From assembly GCF_001921865.1 (NCBI RefSeq), contig NZ_MSCT01000024.1, positions 151,026-215,025 of the forward strand: 64,000 nucleotides of DNA, read 5' to 3'. The notes below the pieces were generated by a model. That model did no database searches. It had not been told where the DNA came from and saw nothing but the letters and a program-made list of their open reading frames with translations. Below are positions 18,687 to 27,406 of this stretch, in pieces. The stretch is from Pseudomonas chlororaphis. Lineage in GTDB: Bacteria; Pseudomonadota; Gammaproteobacteria; Pseudomonadales; Pseudomonadaceae. A program made the translations under genes and the position numbers. Position 1 is the stretch's first letter. Every line of letters begins with the position of its first letter.

Positions 18687-18731
18687 TAAGTGAACAATGT
18701 GTTACTTCGTATTTCCATTTGAGATTCGTTC

Positions 18732-20630
18732 ATGACTGCCCCCTCCCGTTTCCTGGCGTGGCTCGTGCTGCCGCTATTGGCCCTGTGCAGCGCCAACCTG
18801 CTGGCGGACACCGTAGAAGGCGCGCCCAAGGCGCTGCATCTGCTCGACTACATTGGCGCGGACTATCCGCCGACGGTCGAGGCGGGCAAGGTGATCGACG
18901 AGTCCGAATACCGGGAGCAAGTGGAGTTTCTCGGCGTGCTGCGAGGCCTGGTCGCCGACCTGCCGGCCAAGCCGGAAAAGGCCGAGCTGGAGCAGGGCAT
19001 CGCCAGCCTGGACAGTGCCGTCAAGGCCAAGGCCGACGGCGCGCTCGTTGCCCGCCAGGCGCGGCAGCTGGGGGCGAAACTGGCGGTGGCCTATGAGGTC
19101 AGCCAGGCTCCGATCATCACGCCCGACCCGACCCGCGGCGCACCGCTGTACGCCCAGCACTGCTCGGTGTGCCACGGCGAAACCGGTGCCGGCGACGGCC
19201 CGGCGGGCGTTGGCCTGACGCCGCCACCGGCCAACCTTCGGGATACGGCGCGCACGGATCACCTGAGCCTCTACGCGATCTACAACACCCTCGGCCTGGG
19301 CGTCGAAGGCACTGATATGCCGGCGTTCGCCGATCAGTTGGACGACCGTCAACGCTGGGACCTGGCGACCTACATCGCCGGCTTCACGGCGAATCCGGCC
19401 GCGGCCAAAGGCGACAAGAGCTACAACCTCGCCGACCTGGCCCGCCAGACCCCAAGCGAAGTGCAAGCCGCCGAAGGCCCCGAGGCCGCGGCCACATTCC
19501 GCGCCCAGCGCGCGCAGCCGCCGCAGGTCAAGCGCGGCCCGGCGCAACTGCTCGACTACACCGCCTCGACCCTGGACAAGAGCCTGGCCGCCTACCGCGC
19601 CGGCGACCGTGAACAAGCCTACGACCTGTCGGTAGCAGCCTACCTGGAAGGTTTCGAGCTGGTGGAAAGCTCCCTCGACAACGTCGACGCCACGGTACGC
19701 AAGGACACGGAAAAAACGCTGATGGCCTACCGCCAGTCGCTGCAGGACGGCTTGCCGGTGGCGCAAGCCGAGCAGCGCCTGGATGCGGCCAAGGCCAAGC
19801 TCAAGGAGTCGGCGGGGCTGTTGGGCAGCGATGGCTTGAGCTGGTCGCTGAGCTATATCTCCGGCCTGCTGATCCTGTTGCGCGAGGGCCTGGAAGCCAT
19901 CCTGGTGCTGGCGGCAATCCTCGCTTTCCTGCGCAATACCGGCCAGCAATCGGCGGTGCGCAGCGTCAACGTCGGCTGGGGCCTGGCCCTGCTGGCCGGC
20001 TTGGCGACCTGGGCGCTGGCGGCGTATGTGATCGATGTCAGCGGGTCCCAGCGCGAGCTGCTGGAAGGCGCCACGGCCTTGTTCGCCAGCGTCATGGTGC
20101 TGTGGCTCGGGGTGTGGATGCACGACCGCCGGCACGCGGCGGCGTGGCAGGATTACATCAAGAGCAGCCTGGTGGGCGGCGGCGGACGCTTCGGCTTTGC
20201 CGTGCTGGCGTTCTTCTCGGTCTATCGCGAGCTGTTCGAGGTGATCCTGTTCTACGAAACCCTGTGGCTGCAAGCCGGCCCGGCGGGCCATAACGCGGTG
20301 CTGGCGGGCGGCGCCACGGCGCTGGTGCTGCTGGTCGGCCTGGCCTGGGTGATCCTGCGCGGTTCGGCCAAACTGCCGCTGGCCTTGTTCTTCGGCGTCA
20401 ACGCAGCGTTGCTGTGCGCCTTGTCGGTGGTCTTTGCCGGGCATGGCGTCAAGGCGTTGCAGGAGGCCGGGATCTTCGGGACGCGGCCAGTGGCGTTCTT
20501 CGACTTCGACTGGCTGGGCATTCACGCCGATGCTTACTCGTTGACGGCGCAGGCGATCGCGATCGTGGCGATCATCGTGCTCTACAGCCGCAGCCGTATG
20601 GCCGAGAAGCGTCGAACTCAGGTTTCCTGA
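18732..20630 (+). CDS. Cytochrome c-FTR1 fusion iron permease
   Basis: A 632-residue protein joining a periplasmic heme domain to an iron permease. It has a signal peptide (1-25, FLAWLVLPLLALCSANLLA), a single cytochrome c domain with heme-binding C144-S-V-C147-H148 and a distal methionine in TDMPAFADQL, a helical imelysin-like linker (about 270-370), then seven membrane helices of the FTR1/OFeT family. The iron-binding REGLE motif is near residue 386 and a second RELFE near 498. The family takes up ferrous iron coupled to its oxidation; the heme domain probably accepts the electron. No EfeO or EfeB partner is next to it. Confidence 0.93.
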   Translation: MTAPSRFLAWLVLPLLALCSANLLADTVEGAPKALHLLDYIGADYPPTVEAGKVIDESEYREQVEFLGVLRGLVADLPAKPEKAELEQGIASLDSAVKAKADGALVARQARQLGAKLAVAYEVSQAPIITPDPTRGAPLYAQHCSVCHGETGAGDGPAGVGLTPPPANLRDTARTDHLSLYAIYNTLGLGVEGTDMPAFADQLDDRQRWDLATYIAGFTANPAAAKGDKSYNLADLARQTPSEVQAAEGPEAAATFRAQRAQPPQVKRGPAQLLDYTASTLDKSLAAYRAGDREQAYDLSVAAYLEGFELVESSLDNVDATVRKDTEKTLMAYRQSLQDGLPVAQAEQRLDAAKAKLKESAGLLGSDGLSWSLSYISGLLILLREGLEAILVLAAILAFLRNTGQQSAVRSVNVGWGLALLAGLATWALAAYVIDVSGSQRELLEGATALFASVMVLWLGVWMHDRRHAAAWQDYIKSSLVGGGGRFGFAVLAFFSVYRELFEVILFYETLWLQAGPAGHNAVLAGGATALVLLVGLAWVILRGSAKLPLALFFGVNAALLCALSVVFAGHGVKALQEAGIFGTRPVAFFDFDWLGIHADAYSLTAQAIAIVAIIVLYSRSRMAEKRRTQVS

Positions 20631-20649
20631 AGCATCCGCTTCGCTCATG

Positions 20650-20713
20650 ATCGCGGGCAAGCCGCGCTCCCACAGAACGGTGTGTTTCTGTCGGAGCGAG
20701 GCTTGCCCGCGAT
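20650..20713. repeat. REP-type long inverted repeat
   Basis: ATCGCGGGCAAGCC at 20650-20663 pairs with GGCTTGCCCGCGAT at 20700-20713, and the stem continues inward with CGCTCC/GGAGCG and CACAGAA/TTCTGT(C). The whole 64 bases can fold as one hairpin, followed by CTTTT. It sits between the FTR1 gene and yaiI, probably ending the upstream transcript. Confidence 0.8.
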
Positions 20714-20733
20714 GCTTTTAGAGGAATGATGCA

Positions 20734-21189
20734 ATGCGTGTATGGATCGATGCCGACGCCTGCCCCAAGGCGGCGAAGGATCAGGTGGTGAGGTTCGCCC
20801 TCAAACGCCAGTTCGAGCTGGTGCTGGTGGCGGGACAGGCGCAGATCAAGCCGGCCTTTGCCTGCGTCAAGCTGATCGTGGTGCCCAGCGGCCCGGATGC
20901 GGCTGACGATTATCTGGTGGAACACGCCGTGCCCGGCGAGCTGGTGATTTGCAGCGACGTACCCCTGGCCGACCGGCTGGTGAAGAAGGGCGTGGCCGCC
21001 CTCGACCCGCGGGGCAAGGAGTTCGACGAGCAGAACATGGGCGAGCGGCTGGCGGTGCGCAATCTGTTTACCGATCTGCGCGAGCAGGGGCAGGTCGGTG
21101 GCGGGCAAGGCCCGTACGGCGATCGCGAGAAGCAGGCCTTCGCCAATGCCCTGGACCGGATCCTGACGCGGCTGGCGCGTCAGGCCTGA
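20734..21189 (+). CDS. yaiI: YaiI/YqxD family protein (UPF0178)
   Basis: A 151-residue soluble protein with the family pattern: MRVWIDADACPKAAKDQVVRFA at the N-terminus, VVPSGPDAADDYLVEHAVPGELVICSDVPLADRLVKKG in the middle and GPYGDREKQAFANALDR near the end. The conserved aspartates (D6, D8 and the DVPLADR pair) are arranged as in PIN-like nucleases, but no activity is established for the family. A GAGGAATG ribosome site lies just upstream. Confidence 0.92.
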   Translation: MRVWIDADACPKAAKDQVVRFALKRQFELVLVAGQAQIKPAFACVKLIVVPSGPDAADDYLVEHAVPGELVICSDVPLADRLVKKGVAALDPRGKEFDEQNMGERLAVRNLFTDLREQGQVGGGQGPYGDREKQAFANALDRILTRLARQA

Positions 21190-21230
21190 CGAACCGCGGC
21201 GAGGGCGCTTGCCTGCTCGCCGCCGTGGGG

Positions 21231-21899
21231 TTATTCGTCGTTTTCGTGGGTCAGTTCCAGCACCCGATCCACCAGCTTATTAATGCCGGCCGCGGCTTCG
21301 CCGATGGACTGCGCGAGCATGTAGGCCGGGGTGCTGACCAGTTTGCGCGCCTTGTCTTCGACGATGTCGCCGACGGTGCATTCGGCATGGGTCGCGCCCA
21401 TCTTGCTCACGGCGGCCGCGGTCGCCGTGTCGTTGCCGATGGTGCAGGTCACGCCCGGGCCGTAGATTTTCGCCGCCAATGCCGGCGAGATGCAGATCAG
21501 GCCCACCGGCTTGCCAGCTTCGGCAAAGGCTTCGGTCAGCGCCAGGACATCGGGCTGGACCGTGCAGCCAGGGCCTTCGACGGCGAAGTTGGAGAGGTTT
21601 TTCGCCGCGCCAAAACCACCGGGCACGATCAGCGCGTCGAAGTCCTCGGCGTTGGCTTCGCGGATATCCTTGACCTCGCCGCGGGCGATGCGCGCCGATT
21701 CCACCAGGACGTTGCGCGACTCGGGCATCTCTTCGCCGGTCAGGTGGTTGATCACATGCAATTGGGCGATGTTCGGGGCGAAGCACTGCACCTGCGCGCC
21801 GCGCTGGTCCAGGCGCAGCAGGGTGATGACGCTTTCGTGGATCTCGGCGCCGTCGTAGACGCCGCAGCCGGAAAGGATCACTGCAACTTTTTTGCTCAT
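21231..21899 (-). CDS. elbB: Isoprenoid biosynthesis glyoxalase ElbB
   Basis: A 222-residue DJ-1/PfpI-superfamily protein. It shows SGCGVYDGAEIHESVITLLRLDQRGA at the N-terminus, a GEEMPESRNVLVESARIARGEV segment, LIVPGGFGAAKNLSNFAVEG and the nucleophile elbow VGLICISPA with the catalytic cysteine. The family has weak glyoxalase III activity in vitro; its link to isoprenoid synthesis in E. coli is genetic. It converges on yaiI (41 bp between stops). Confidence 0.93.
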   Translation of the reverse strand: MSKKVAVILSGCGVYDGAEIHESVITLLRLDQRGAQVQCFAPNIAQLHVINHLTGEEMPESRNVLVESARIARGEVKDIREANAEDFDALIVPGGFGAAKNLSNFAVEGPGCTVQPDVLALTEAFAEAGKPVGLICISPALAAKIYGPGVTCTIGNDTATAAAVSKMGATHAECTVGDIVEDKARKLVSTPAYMLAQSIGEAAAGINKLVDRVLELTHENDE

Positions 21900-22011
21900 G
21901 GTTTTTCCTCCAGATTCATGGCGTTAAATGTCCACTAATTTGTCGCCCGTTGCCATAGGGTTATCCCGCCGCCCGACCTAATCTTCCTTCAGGATTACCT
22001 TGGGTCGTGCC

Positions 22012-23247
22012 ATGAATTTCATCCTTTACGCGGTGCCGTTTTTCTTTGTGCTGATAGCCCTCGAGCTGTTCGTCGATCGCTGGCGAGGGGTGAACAACTA
22101 TCGGGTCGCGGACGCCATCAACAGCCTCAGTACCGGCGCCTTGTCGACCACCACCGGGTTGCTGACCAAGGGCGTCGGCCTGGTGACCTACGCCTTTGCC
22201 CTGGAACACCTGGGGCTCTTTACCCTGTCGGCCGAGAGCGCCTGGGTCTGGGTGTTCGCCTTTATCCTCTACGACTTCTGCTACTACTGGCTGCACCGCA
22301 TGGGCCATGAGCGCAACATCCTCTGGGCGGCGCATTCGGTGCATCACCAGAGCGAGGACTACAACCTGTCCACGGCGTTGCGCCAGACCAGTACCGGCTT
22401 CCTGCTGAGCTGGATCTTCTATCTGCCGATGGCCGTGCTGGGGGTGCCGCTGCTGGTGTTCGTCAGCGTCGGGGCGCTCAACCTGCTGTACCAGTTCTGG
22501 GTGCACACCCGGCACATTCCGAAGCTGGGCTGGTTCGAGTGGTTTTTCGTCACGCCGTCCAATCATCGGGCTCACCATGCGCAGAACGCTCTCTACATGG
22601 ATCGCAACTACGGCGGGGTGTTCATTATCTGGGACCGGTTGTTCGGCACCTTTCAGGAGGAAGACGACAACGAGCCGGCGGTATTCGGCGTGACCACGCC
22701 CCTGGCCAGTTGGAACCCGTTGTGGGCCAACCTGCAGTTCTATGCCCAGCTGTTCGACGATGCGCGGCGTGCCGAGCGCTATTGGGACAAGCTGCGGATC
22801 TGGTTCATGCGCACCGGCTGGCGCCCCGCGGACGTGGCGGCCCGGTATCCGATGCGCAAGCCCGACCTCGGCCAGTTCCGTAAGTTCGAGGTGCCGCTGG
22901 ATGCCCGGCAGCAGGTCTATGTGGTGGCGCAGTTCGCGGTGTACGCGGCCTTCGGCAGCTACTTGATGAACCTGGGCGAGAGCCTGCCGACCGCGGCCCT
23001 GGTGTTGGGCTGGAGCGTCATGGCCCTGGGGCTGTTCGTGCTGGGGGTGGCACTGGAGAACCGCCCGTGGGCGCTGAAGATGGAGGGGCTGCGGTTGGCG
23101 TCGAACCTGGCGCTGGTGTGGCTGGCGCCCCTGGCCGGGTTGTGGCCGGCCAGCGCCCTGGGCTGGGTCGGCCTGGCCTGCTACAGCCTGCTTAGCGTTA
23201 TCGGGCTTTACTGTTGCCGGGGCCGCCTTACTCGACTGGCGTCTTAG
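22012..23247 (+). CDS. Sterol desaturase / fatty acid hydroxylase superfamily protein
   Basis: A 411-residue membrane protein of the di-iron hydroxylase superfamily. Several N-terminal helices are followed by three histidine boxes on the cytoplasmic side: HRMGHE near residue 98, HSVHHQ near 110 and NHRAHHAQN near 185. The C-terminal third holds a cluster of further hydrophobic segments (about 300-400). Such proteins hydroxylate or cleave lipid-like substrates; the substrate here is unknown. The ATG at 22012 is taken as start. A TTG at 22000 in the same frame has an AGGA at better spacing (21991-21994), so four more residues are possible. Confidence 0.88.
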   Translation: MNFILYAVPFFFVLIALELFVDRWRGVNNYRVADAINSLSTGALSTTTGLLTKGVGLVTYAFALEHLGLFTLSAESAWVWVFAFILYDFCYYWLHRMGHERNILWAAHSVHHQSEDYNLSTALRQTSTGFLLSWIFYLPMAVLGVPLLVFVSVGALNLLYQFWVHTRHIPKLGWFEWFFVTPSNHRAHHAQNALYMDRNYGGVFIIWDRLFGTFQEEDDNEPAVFGVTTPLASWNPLWANLQFYAQLFDDARRAERYWDKLRIWFMRTGWRPADVAARYPMRKPDLGQFRKFEVPLDARQQVYVVAQFAVYAAFGSYLMNLGESLPTAALVLGWSVMALGLFVLGVALENRPWALKMEGLRLASNLALVWLAPLAGLWPASALGWVGLACYSLLSVIGLYCCRGRLTRLAS

Positions 23248-23860
23248 GCTTGCAACAGCCGCTCTGTGCGTTCTGCTTGACCTGTTCGGCCTCGTAGACC
23301 GCCTTGGCCAGCCGCGCATTCTTGAAGCGGCGACGCAGCCACAGGGCAAAGCCCAGGACCAGCAGGGCGCCGAGCACCCACAGCTCGTATTTCTTGATGC
23401 TGCCCAGCATGCCTTCGAGCACGGCGCCGAAGTGATAGGCCGCGGCAGCCAGGGCCGCGGCCCAGATCGCCGCACCAATACCGTTGAGCAACAGATAGCG
23501 ACCCGGCGGGTACCCCGACAGGCCGATGGCCACCGGCATCACCGTGCGCAGGCCGTAGACGAAGCGGAAGCTCAGCACCCAGATGTCCGGATGCTTGCGG
23601 ATATGCTCCAGCGCCCGATCGCCCATCATCTGCCAGCGCGGCTTGCGCGCCAGCAGTTTGCGTCCGTGCTTGCGGCCCAGGAAGTACCACAGCTGGTCGC
23701 CGGCATAGCTGCCGAAGAACGCCACGACCACCACCAGGTTGATGTCCATGTATCCGCGAAACGCGAGGAAACCGGCCAGGACCAGGATGGTCTCGCCTTC
23801 GAAGAACGTGCCGAGAAAGAGGGCGAAGTAGCCGAATTCCTGAAGAAATTGTTGGAGCAT
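23228..23860 (-). CDS. DedA family inner-membrane protein
   Basis: A 210-residue DedA/VTT-domain protein. It has an N-terminal re-entrant region (FGYFALFLGTFFEGETILVLAGFLAFRGYMDI), the conserved GSYAGDQLWYFLGRKHG segment, FRFVYGLRTVMPVAIGLSG with the essential arginines, then two helices. DedA proteins act as lipid flippases or support membrane energetics. The tail ends in a Cys-Cys pair (SGCCKPKTPVE). The ATG at 23860 starts MLQQFLQEFGYF; the frame is open much further upstream only as the complement of hemB. The last 20 bp overlap the end of the convergent hydroxylase gene. Confidence 0.93.
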   Translation of the reverse strand: MLQQFLQEFGYFALFLGTFFEGETILVLAGFLAFRGYMDINLVVVVAFFGSYAGDQLWYFLGRKHGRKLLARKPRWQMMGDRALEHIRKHPDIWVLSFRFVYGLRTVMPVAIGLSGYPPGRYLLLNGIGAAIWAAALAAAAYHFGAVLEGMLGSIKKYELWVLGALLVLGFALWLRRRFKNARLAKAVYEAEQVKQNAQSGCCKPKTPVE

Positions 23861-24067
23861 TGTCTGGATGCTGGCGAAATGAACGCGCAGCCTAACCCTT
23901 CGAGCCCATGGAGGAAAGTATCCAAATGTGTCTCGACGTGAACAAATGCCGGCCTGACAATGTCTGCGACTACCGGTCACAGGGTTAAGCACAACTGTCA
24001 TCCGTTCGTCATAATGGCCGCTTATAACTGTCACGCTCGCCCGCTTGCGCGGGCTCAGGAGTCTGTC

Positions 24068-25081
24068 GTGAGCTTTACCCCAGCCAACCGTTTGTTTCCC
24101 GCCACTCGCCTGCGCCGCAATCGTCGCGATGATTTCTCTCGTCGCCTGGTTCGTGAAAACGTCCTGACCGTCGACGACCTGATCCTGCCGGTATTTGTGC
24201 TTGAAGGCGAAAATCGTCGGGAAGCGGTGGCGTCGATGCCGGGCGTCGAGCGCCTGACCATCGACCTGCTGGTCGAGGAAGCGGCGAAATGGGTCGAGCT
24301 GGGGATTCCCGCGTTGGCGCTGTTCCCGGTGACGCCGCCGGCGCTCAAGTCGCTGGACGCCGCCGAAGCCTGGAACCCGCAGGGTATTGCCCAGCGCGCC
24401 ACCCGTGCGCTGCGCGAGCGTTTCCCTGAGCTGGGGGTGATCACCGACGTGGCGCTCGACCCGTTCACCACTCACGGCCAGGACGGCATTCTTGATGAAG
24501 ACGGTTATGTGCAGAACGACATCACCGTCGACGCCCTGGTCAAGCAGGCCTTGTCCCATGCCGAGGCCGGCGCCCAGGTGGTGGCGCCTTCGGACATGAT
24601 GGACGGGCGTATCCAGGCGATCCGCGAAGCCCTGGAGCTGGCCGGGCACGTCAATGTGCGGATCATGGCCTATTCGGCCAAGTACGCCAGCGCCTATTAC
24701 GGCCCGTTCCGCGATGCGGTCGGTTCGGCGCTGAACCTGGGCAAGGCCAACAAGGCCTCCTACCAGATGGACCCGGCCAACAGCCACGAAGCCCTGCATG
24801 AAGTGGCCGCCGACCTCGCCGAAGGCGCGGACATGGTCATGGTCAAGCCGGGCATGCCGTACCTGGACATCCTTTTTCGGGTCAAGGATGAATTCAAGGT
24901 GCCGACCTTTGTCTACCAAGTCAGCGGCGAATATGCCATGCACATGGCGGCGATCCAGAATGGCTGGTTGGGTGAAGGGGTGATCCTCGAATCCTTGACC
25001 GCCTTTAAACGCGCGGGTGCCGATGGCATCCTGACTTACTTTGCCGTTCGTGCTGCTCAATTGTTACGAGAGCAAAAATAG
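24068..25081 (+). CDS. hemB: Delta-aminolevulinic acid dehydratase (porphobilinogen synthase)
   Basis: Condenses two 5-aminolevulinate molecules into porphobilinogen, the substrate of HemC encoded earlier in the window. The 337-residue enzyme is complete: N-terminus SFTPANRLFPATRLRRNRRDDFSRRLVRENVLT, the Schiff-base lysines in MAYSAKYASAYYGPFRDA (near 205) and MVMVKPGMPYLD (near 260), and DVALDPFTTHGQDG, the aspartate-rich Mg-dependent version that replaces the zinc cysteines. GTG at 24068 is chosen because homology starts exactly there. It is divergent from dedA and followed 18 bp later by ppk. Confidence 0.97.
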   Translation: MSFTPANRLFPATRLRRNRRDDFSRRLVRENVLTVDDLILPVFVLEGENRREAVASMPGVERLTIDLLVEEAAKWVELGIPALALFPVTPPALKSLDAAEAWNPQGIAQRATRALRERFPELGVITDVALDPFTTHGQDGILDEDGYVQNDITVDALVKQALSHAEAGAQVVAPSDMMDGRIQAIREALELAGHVNVRIMAYSAKYASAYYGPFRDAVGSALNLGKANKASYQMDPANSHEALHEVAADLAEGADMVMVKPGMPYLDILFRVKDEFKVPTFVYQVSGEYAMHMAAIQNGWLGEGVILESLTAFKRAGADGILTYFAVRAAQLLREQK

Positions 25082-25099
25082 CCCTCCCAGGAACACGCG

Positions 25100-27319
25100 A
25101 TGAATACCGAAGGACTCACTGAAGTTGCCGTAAAAGAAGCTCAACCCGTGGTCGAGCAGGTGGCTGAAACGCCACCGGAGCTGGAAGCCCCGCCCGTGCA
25201 GGCGGATGCGCCGCATGTGGCGATGCCGACCCTGGCCATCCCGAGCCTGGATGACAGCAGCCTGTACATCCATCGCGAGCTGTCGCAACTGCAGTTCAAC
25301 ATCCGCGTGCTGGAACAGGCGCTGGATGAGTCCTATCCGTTGCTGGAACGCCTGAAGTTCCTGCTGATCTTCTCCAGCAACCTGGACGAGTTCTTCGAGA
25401 TCCGCGTCGCCGGCCTGAAGAAACAGATCACTTTCGCTCGCGAACAGGCCGGCGCCGACGGCCTGCAGCCGCACCAGGCGTTGGCGCGCATCAGCGAGCT
25501 GGTGCACGGCCATGTGGACCGCCAGTACGCAATCCTCAACGACATCCTGTTGCCGGAGCTGGAGAAACATCAGGTTCGCTTCATCCGCCGCCGCTACTGG
25601 ACCACCAAGCTCAAGACCTGGGTACGCCGCTACTTCCGCGACGAGATCGCGCCGATCATCACCCCGATCGGCCTCGACCCTACGCACCCGTTCCCGCTGC
25701 TGGTGAACAAGAGCCTGAACTTCATCGTCGAGCTCGAAGGGGTCGACGCTTTCGGCCGCGATTCGGGCCTGGCGATCATTCCGGCGCCGCGCCTGCTGCC
25801 GCGGATCATCAAGGTGCCGGAAGAAGTCGGCGGCCCTGGCGACAACTATGTGTTCCTGTCGTCGATGATCCACGCTCACGCCGACGACCTGTTCCAGGGC
25901 ATGAAGGTCAAGGGCTGCTACCAGTTCCGCCTGACCCGTAACGCCGACCTGGCGGTGGATACCGAGGACGTCGAAGACTTGGCTCGCGCCCTGCGCGGCG
26001 AGCTGTTTTCCCGGCGCTACGGCGACGCGGTGCGCCTGGAAGTGGCCGATACCTGCCCCAAGCATCTGTCCGACTACCTGCTCAAGCAGTTCAACCTGAG
26101 CGAGACCGAGCTGTATCAGGTCAACGGTCCGGTGAACCTGACGCGCCTGTTCAGCATCACCAGCCTGGACAGCCACCCGGAGCTGCAATACACGCCGTTC
26201 ACGCCGCAGATTCCCAAGCTTCTGCAGAACAGCGAGAACATCTTCAGCGTGGTCAGCAAGCAGGACATCCTGCTGTTGCACCCGTTCGAGTCCTTTACGC
26301 CGGTGGTCGACCTGTTGCGCCAGGCAGCCAAGGACCCGCATGTGCTGGCGGTACGCCAGACCCTGTACCGCAGCGGCGCCAACTCGGAAATCGTCGATGC
26401 GCTGGTGGACGCGGCGCGTAACGGCAAGGAAGTCACCGCGGTGATCGAGTTGCGCGCGCGGTTCGACGAAGAGTCCAACCTGCAACTGGCCAGCCGCCTG
26501 CAAGCGGCCGGCGCGGTGGTGATCTACGGTGTGGTCGGCTTCAAGACCCACGCCAAGATGATGCTGATCCTGCGGCGCGAAGCCGGCGAGATCGTGCGTT
26601 ACGCCCACCTGGGTACCGGTAACTACCACGCGGGCAACGCTCGCCTGTACACCGACTACAGCCTGCTGACATCCGACGATGCCCTGTGCGAAGACGTCGG
26701 CAAGCTGTTCAGCCAGCTGATCGGCATGGGCAAGACCCTGCGCATGAAGAAGCTGCTGCACGCGCCGTTCACCTTGAAGAAGGGCATGCTCGACATGATT
26801 GCCCGGGAAACCCAGTTCGCCCTGGACGGCAAGCCGGCGCACATCATCGCCAAGTTCAACTCGCTGACCGATCCGAAGATCATCCGCGCGCTGTACAAGG
26901 CCAGCCAGTCGGGCGTGCGTATCGACCTGGTGGTGCGCGGCATGTGCTGTCTGCGTCCGGGGATTGCCGGTGTGTCGCACAACATCCATGTGCGCTCGAT
27001 CATCGGCCGCTTCCTGGAGCACACCCGGGTGTTTTACTTCCTCAACGGCGGCGAGGAGCAGATGTTCCTGTCCAGTGCCGACTGGATGGAGCGCAACCTC
27101 GATAAACGTGTCGAGACGTGCTTCCCGGTCGAGGGCAAGAAGCTGATCCTGCGGGTCAAGAAGGAGCTGGAAAGTTATCTCACCGATAACACTCACAGTT
27201 GGAGCTTGCAGTCGGACGGTCGCTATATCCGCAACACGCCGACCGGCAACCAGAACCCGCGCAGCGCCCAGGCCACCTTGCTGGAGCGCCTGAGCAACCC
27301 GGTGCTGGCGGTTCGCTAA
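25100..27319 (+). CDS. ppk: Polyphosphate kinase 1
   Basis: Reversibly makes long-chain polyphosphate from ATP. The 739-residue protein is slightly longer than E. coli PPK because of an N-terminal Pro/Glu/Val extension (1-50). The N and H domains follow (YIHRELSQLQFNIRVLEQAL, SNLDEFFEIRVAGLKKQ), then two phospholipase-D-like catalytic halves with RYAHLGTGNYHAGNARLYTDY (active-site histidine region 503-510) and the C-terminal SSADWMERNLDKRVETCFPV. It begins 18 bp after hemB behind CCAGGA, so may be co-transcribed. It converges on ppx, the degradative partner. Confidence 0.97.
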   Translation: MNTEGLTEVAVKEAQPVVEQVAETPPELEAPPVQADAPHVAMPTLAIPSLDDSSLYIHRELSQLQFNIRVLEQALDESYPLLERLKFLLIFSSNLDEFFEIRVAGLKKQITFAREQAGADGLQPHQALARISELVHGHVDRQYAILNDILLPELEKHQVRFIRRRYWTTKLKTWVRRYFRDEIAPIITPIGLDPTHPFPLLVNKSLNFIVELEGVDAFGRDSGLAIIPAPRLLPRIIKVPEEVGGPGDNYVFLSSMIHAHADDLFQGMKVKGCYQFRLTRNADLAVDTEDVEDLARALRGELFSRRYGDAVRLEVADTCPKHLSDYLLKQFNLSETELYQVNGPVNLTRLFSITSLDSHPELQYTPFTPQIPKLLQNSENIFSVVSKQDILLLHPFESFTPVVDLLRQAAKDPHVLAVRQTLYRSGANSEIVDALVDAARNGKEVTAVIELRARFDEESNLQLASRLQAAGAVVIYGVVGFKTHAKMMLILRREAGEIVRYAHLGTGNYHAGNARLYTDYSLLTSDDALCEDVGKLFSQLIGMGKTLRMKKLLHAPFTLKKGMLDMIARETQFALDGKPAHIIAKFNSLTDPKIIRALYKASQSGVRIDLVVRGMCCLRPGIAGVSHNIHVRSIIGRFLEHTRVFYFLNGGEEQMFLSSADWMERNLDKRVETCFPVEGKKLILRVKKELESYLTDNTHSWSLQSDGRYIRNTPTGNQNPRSAQATLLERLSNPVLAVR

Positions 27320-27327
27320 GGCCTATG

Positions 27328-27393
27328 AAAAAGCCGGCTTGCCGGCGATGGAGTCCTGCTAGAGGAGCCCATCGCCGGCAAGCCGGCTTTTTT
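27328..27393. terminator. Bidirectional terminator between ppk and ppx
   Basis: A 24-base arm starting AAAAAGCCGGCTTGCCGG (27328-27351) pairs perfectly with 27369-27392 around a 17-base loop. A on one side and T on the other give a T-run on both strands, so both convergent transcripts can end here. The core GCCGGCTTGCCGGCGAT also recurs as a dispersed repeat type in Pseudomonas genomes. Confidence 0.9.
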
Positions 27394-27406
27394 GTGCGTG
27401 GGTGTA

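Noticed and set aside
23861..25060. Upstream extension of the dedA frame to 610 codons
   Set aside because: Everything before the ATG at 23860 is antisense to hemB and its leader, and DedA homology begins at MLQQFLQEF.
25064..27196. A 710-codon minus-strand frame opposite ppk
   Set aside because: Shadow of a GC-rich conserved gene; the composition is low-complexity and ppk has all its motifs.
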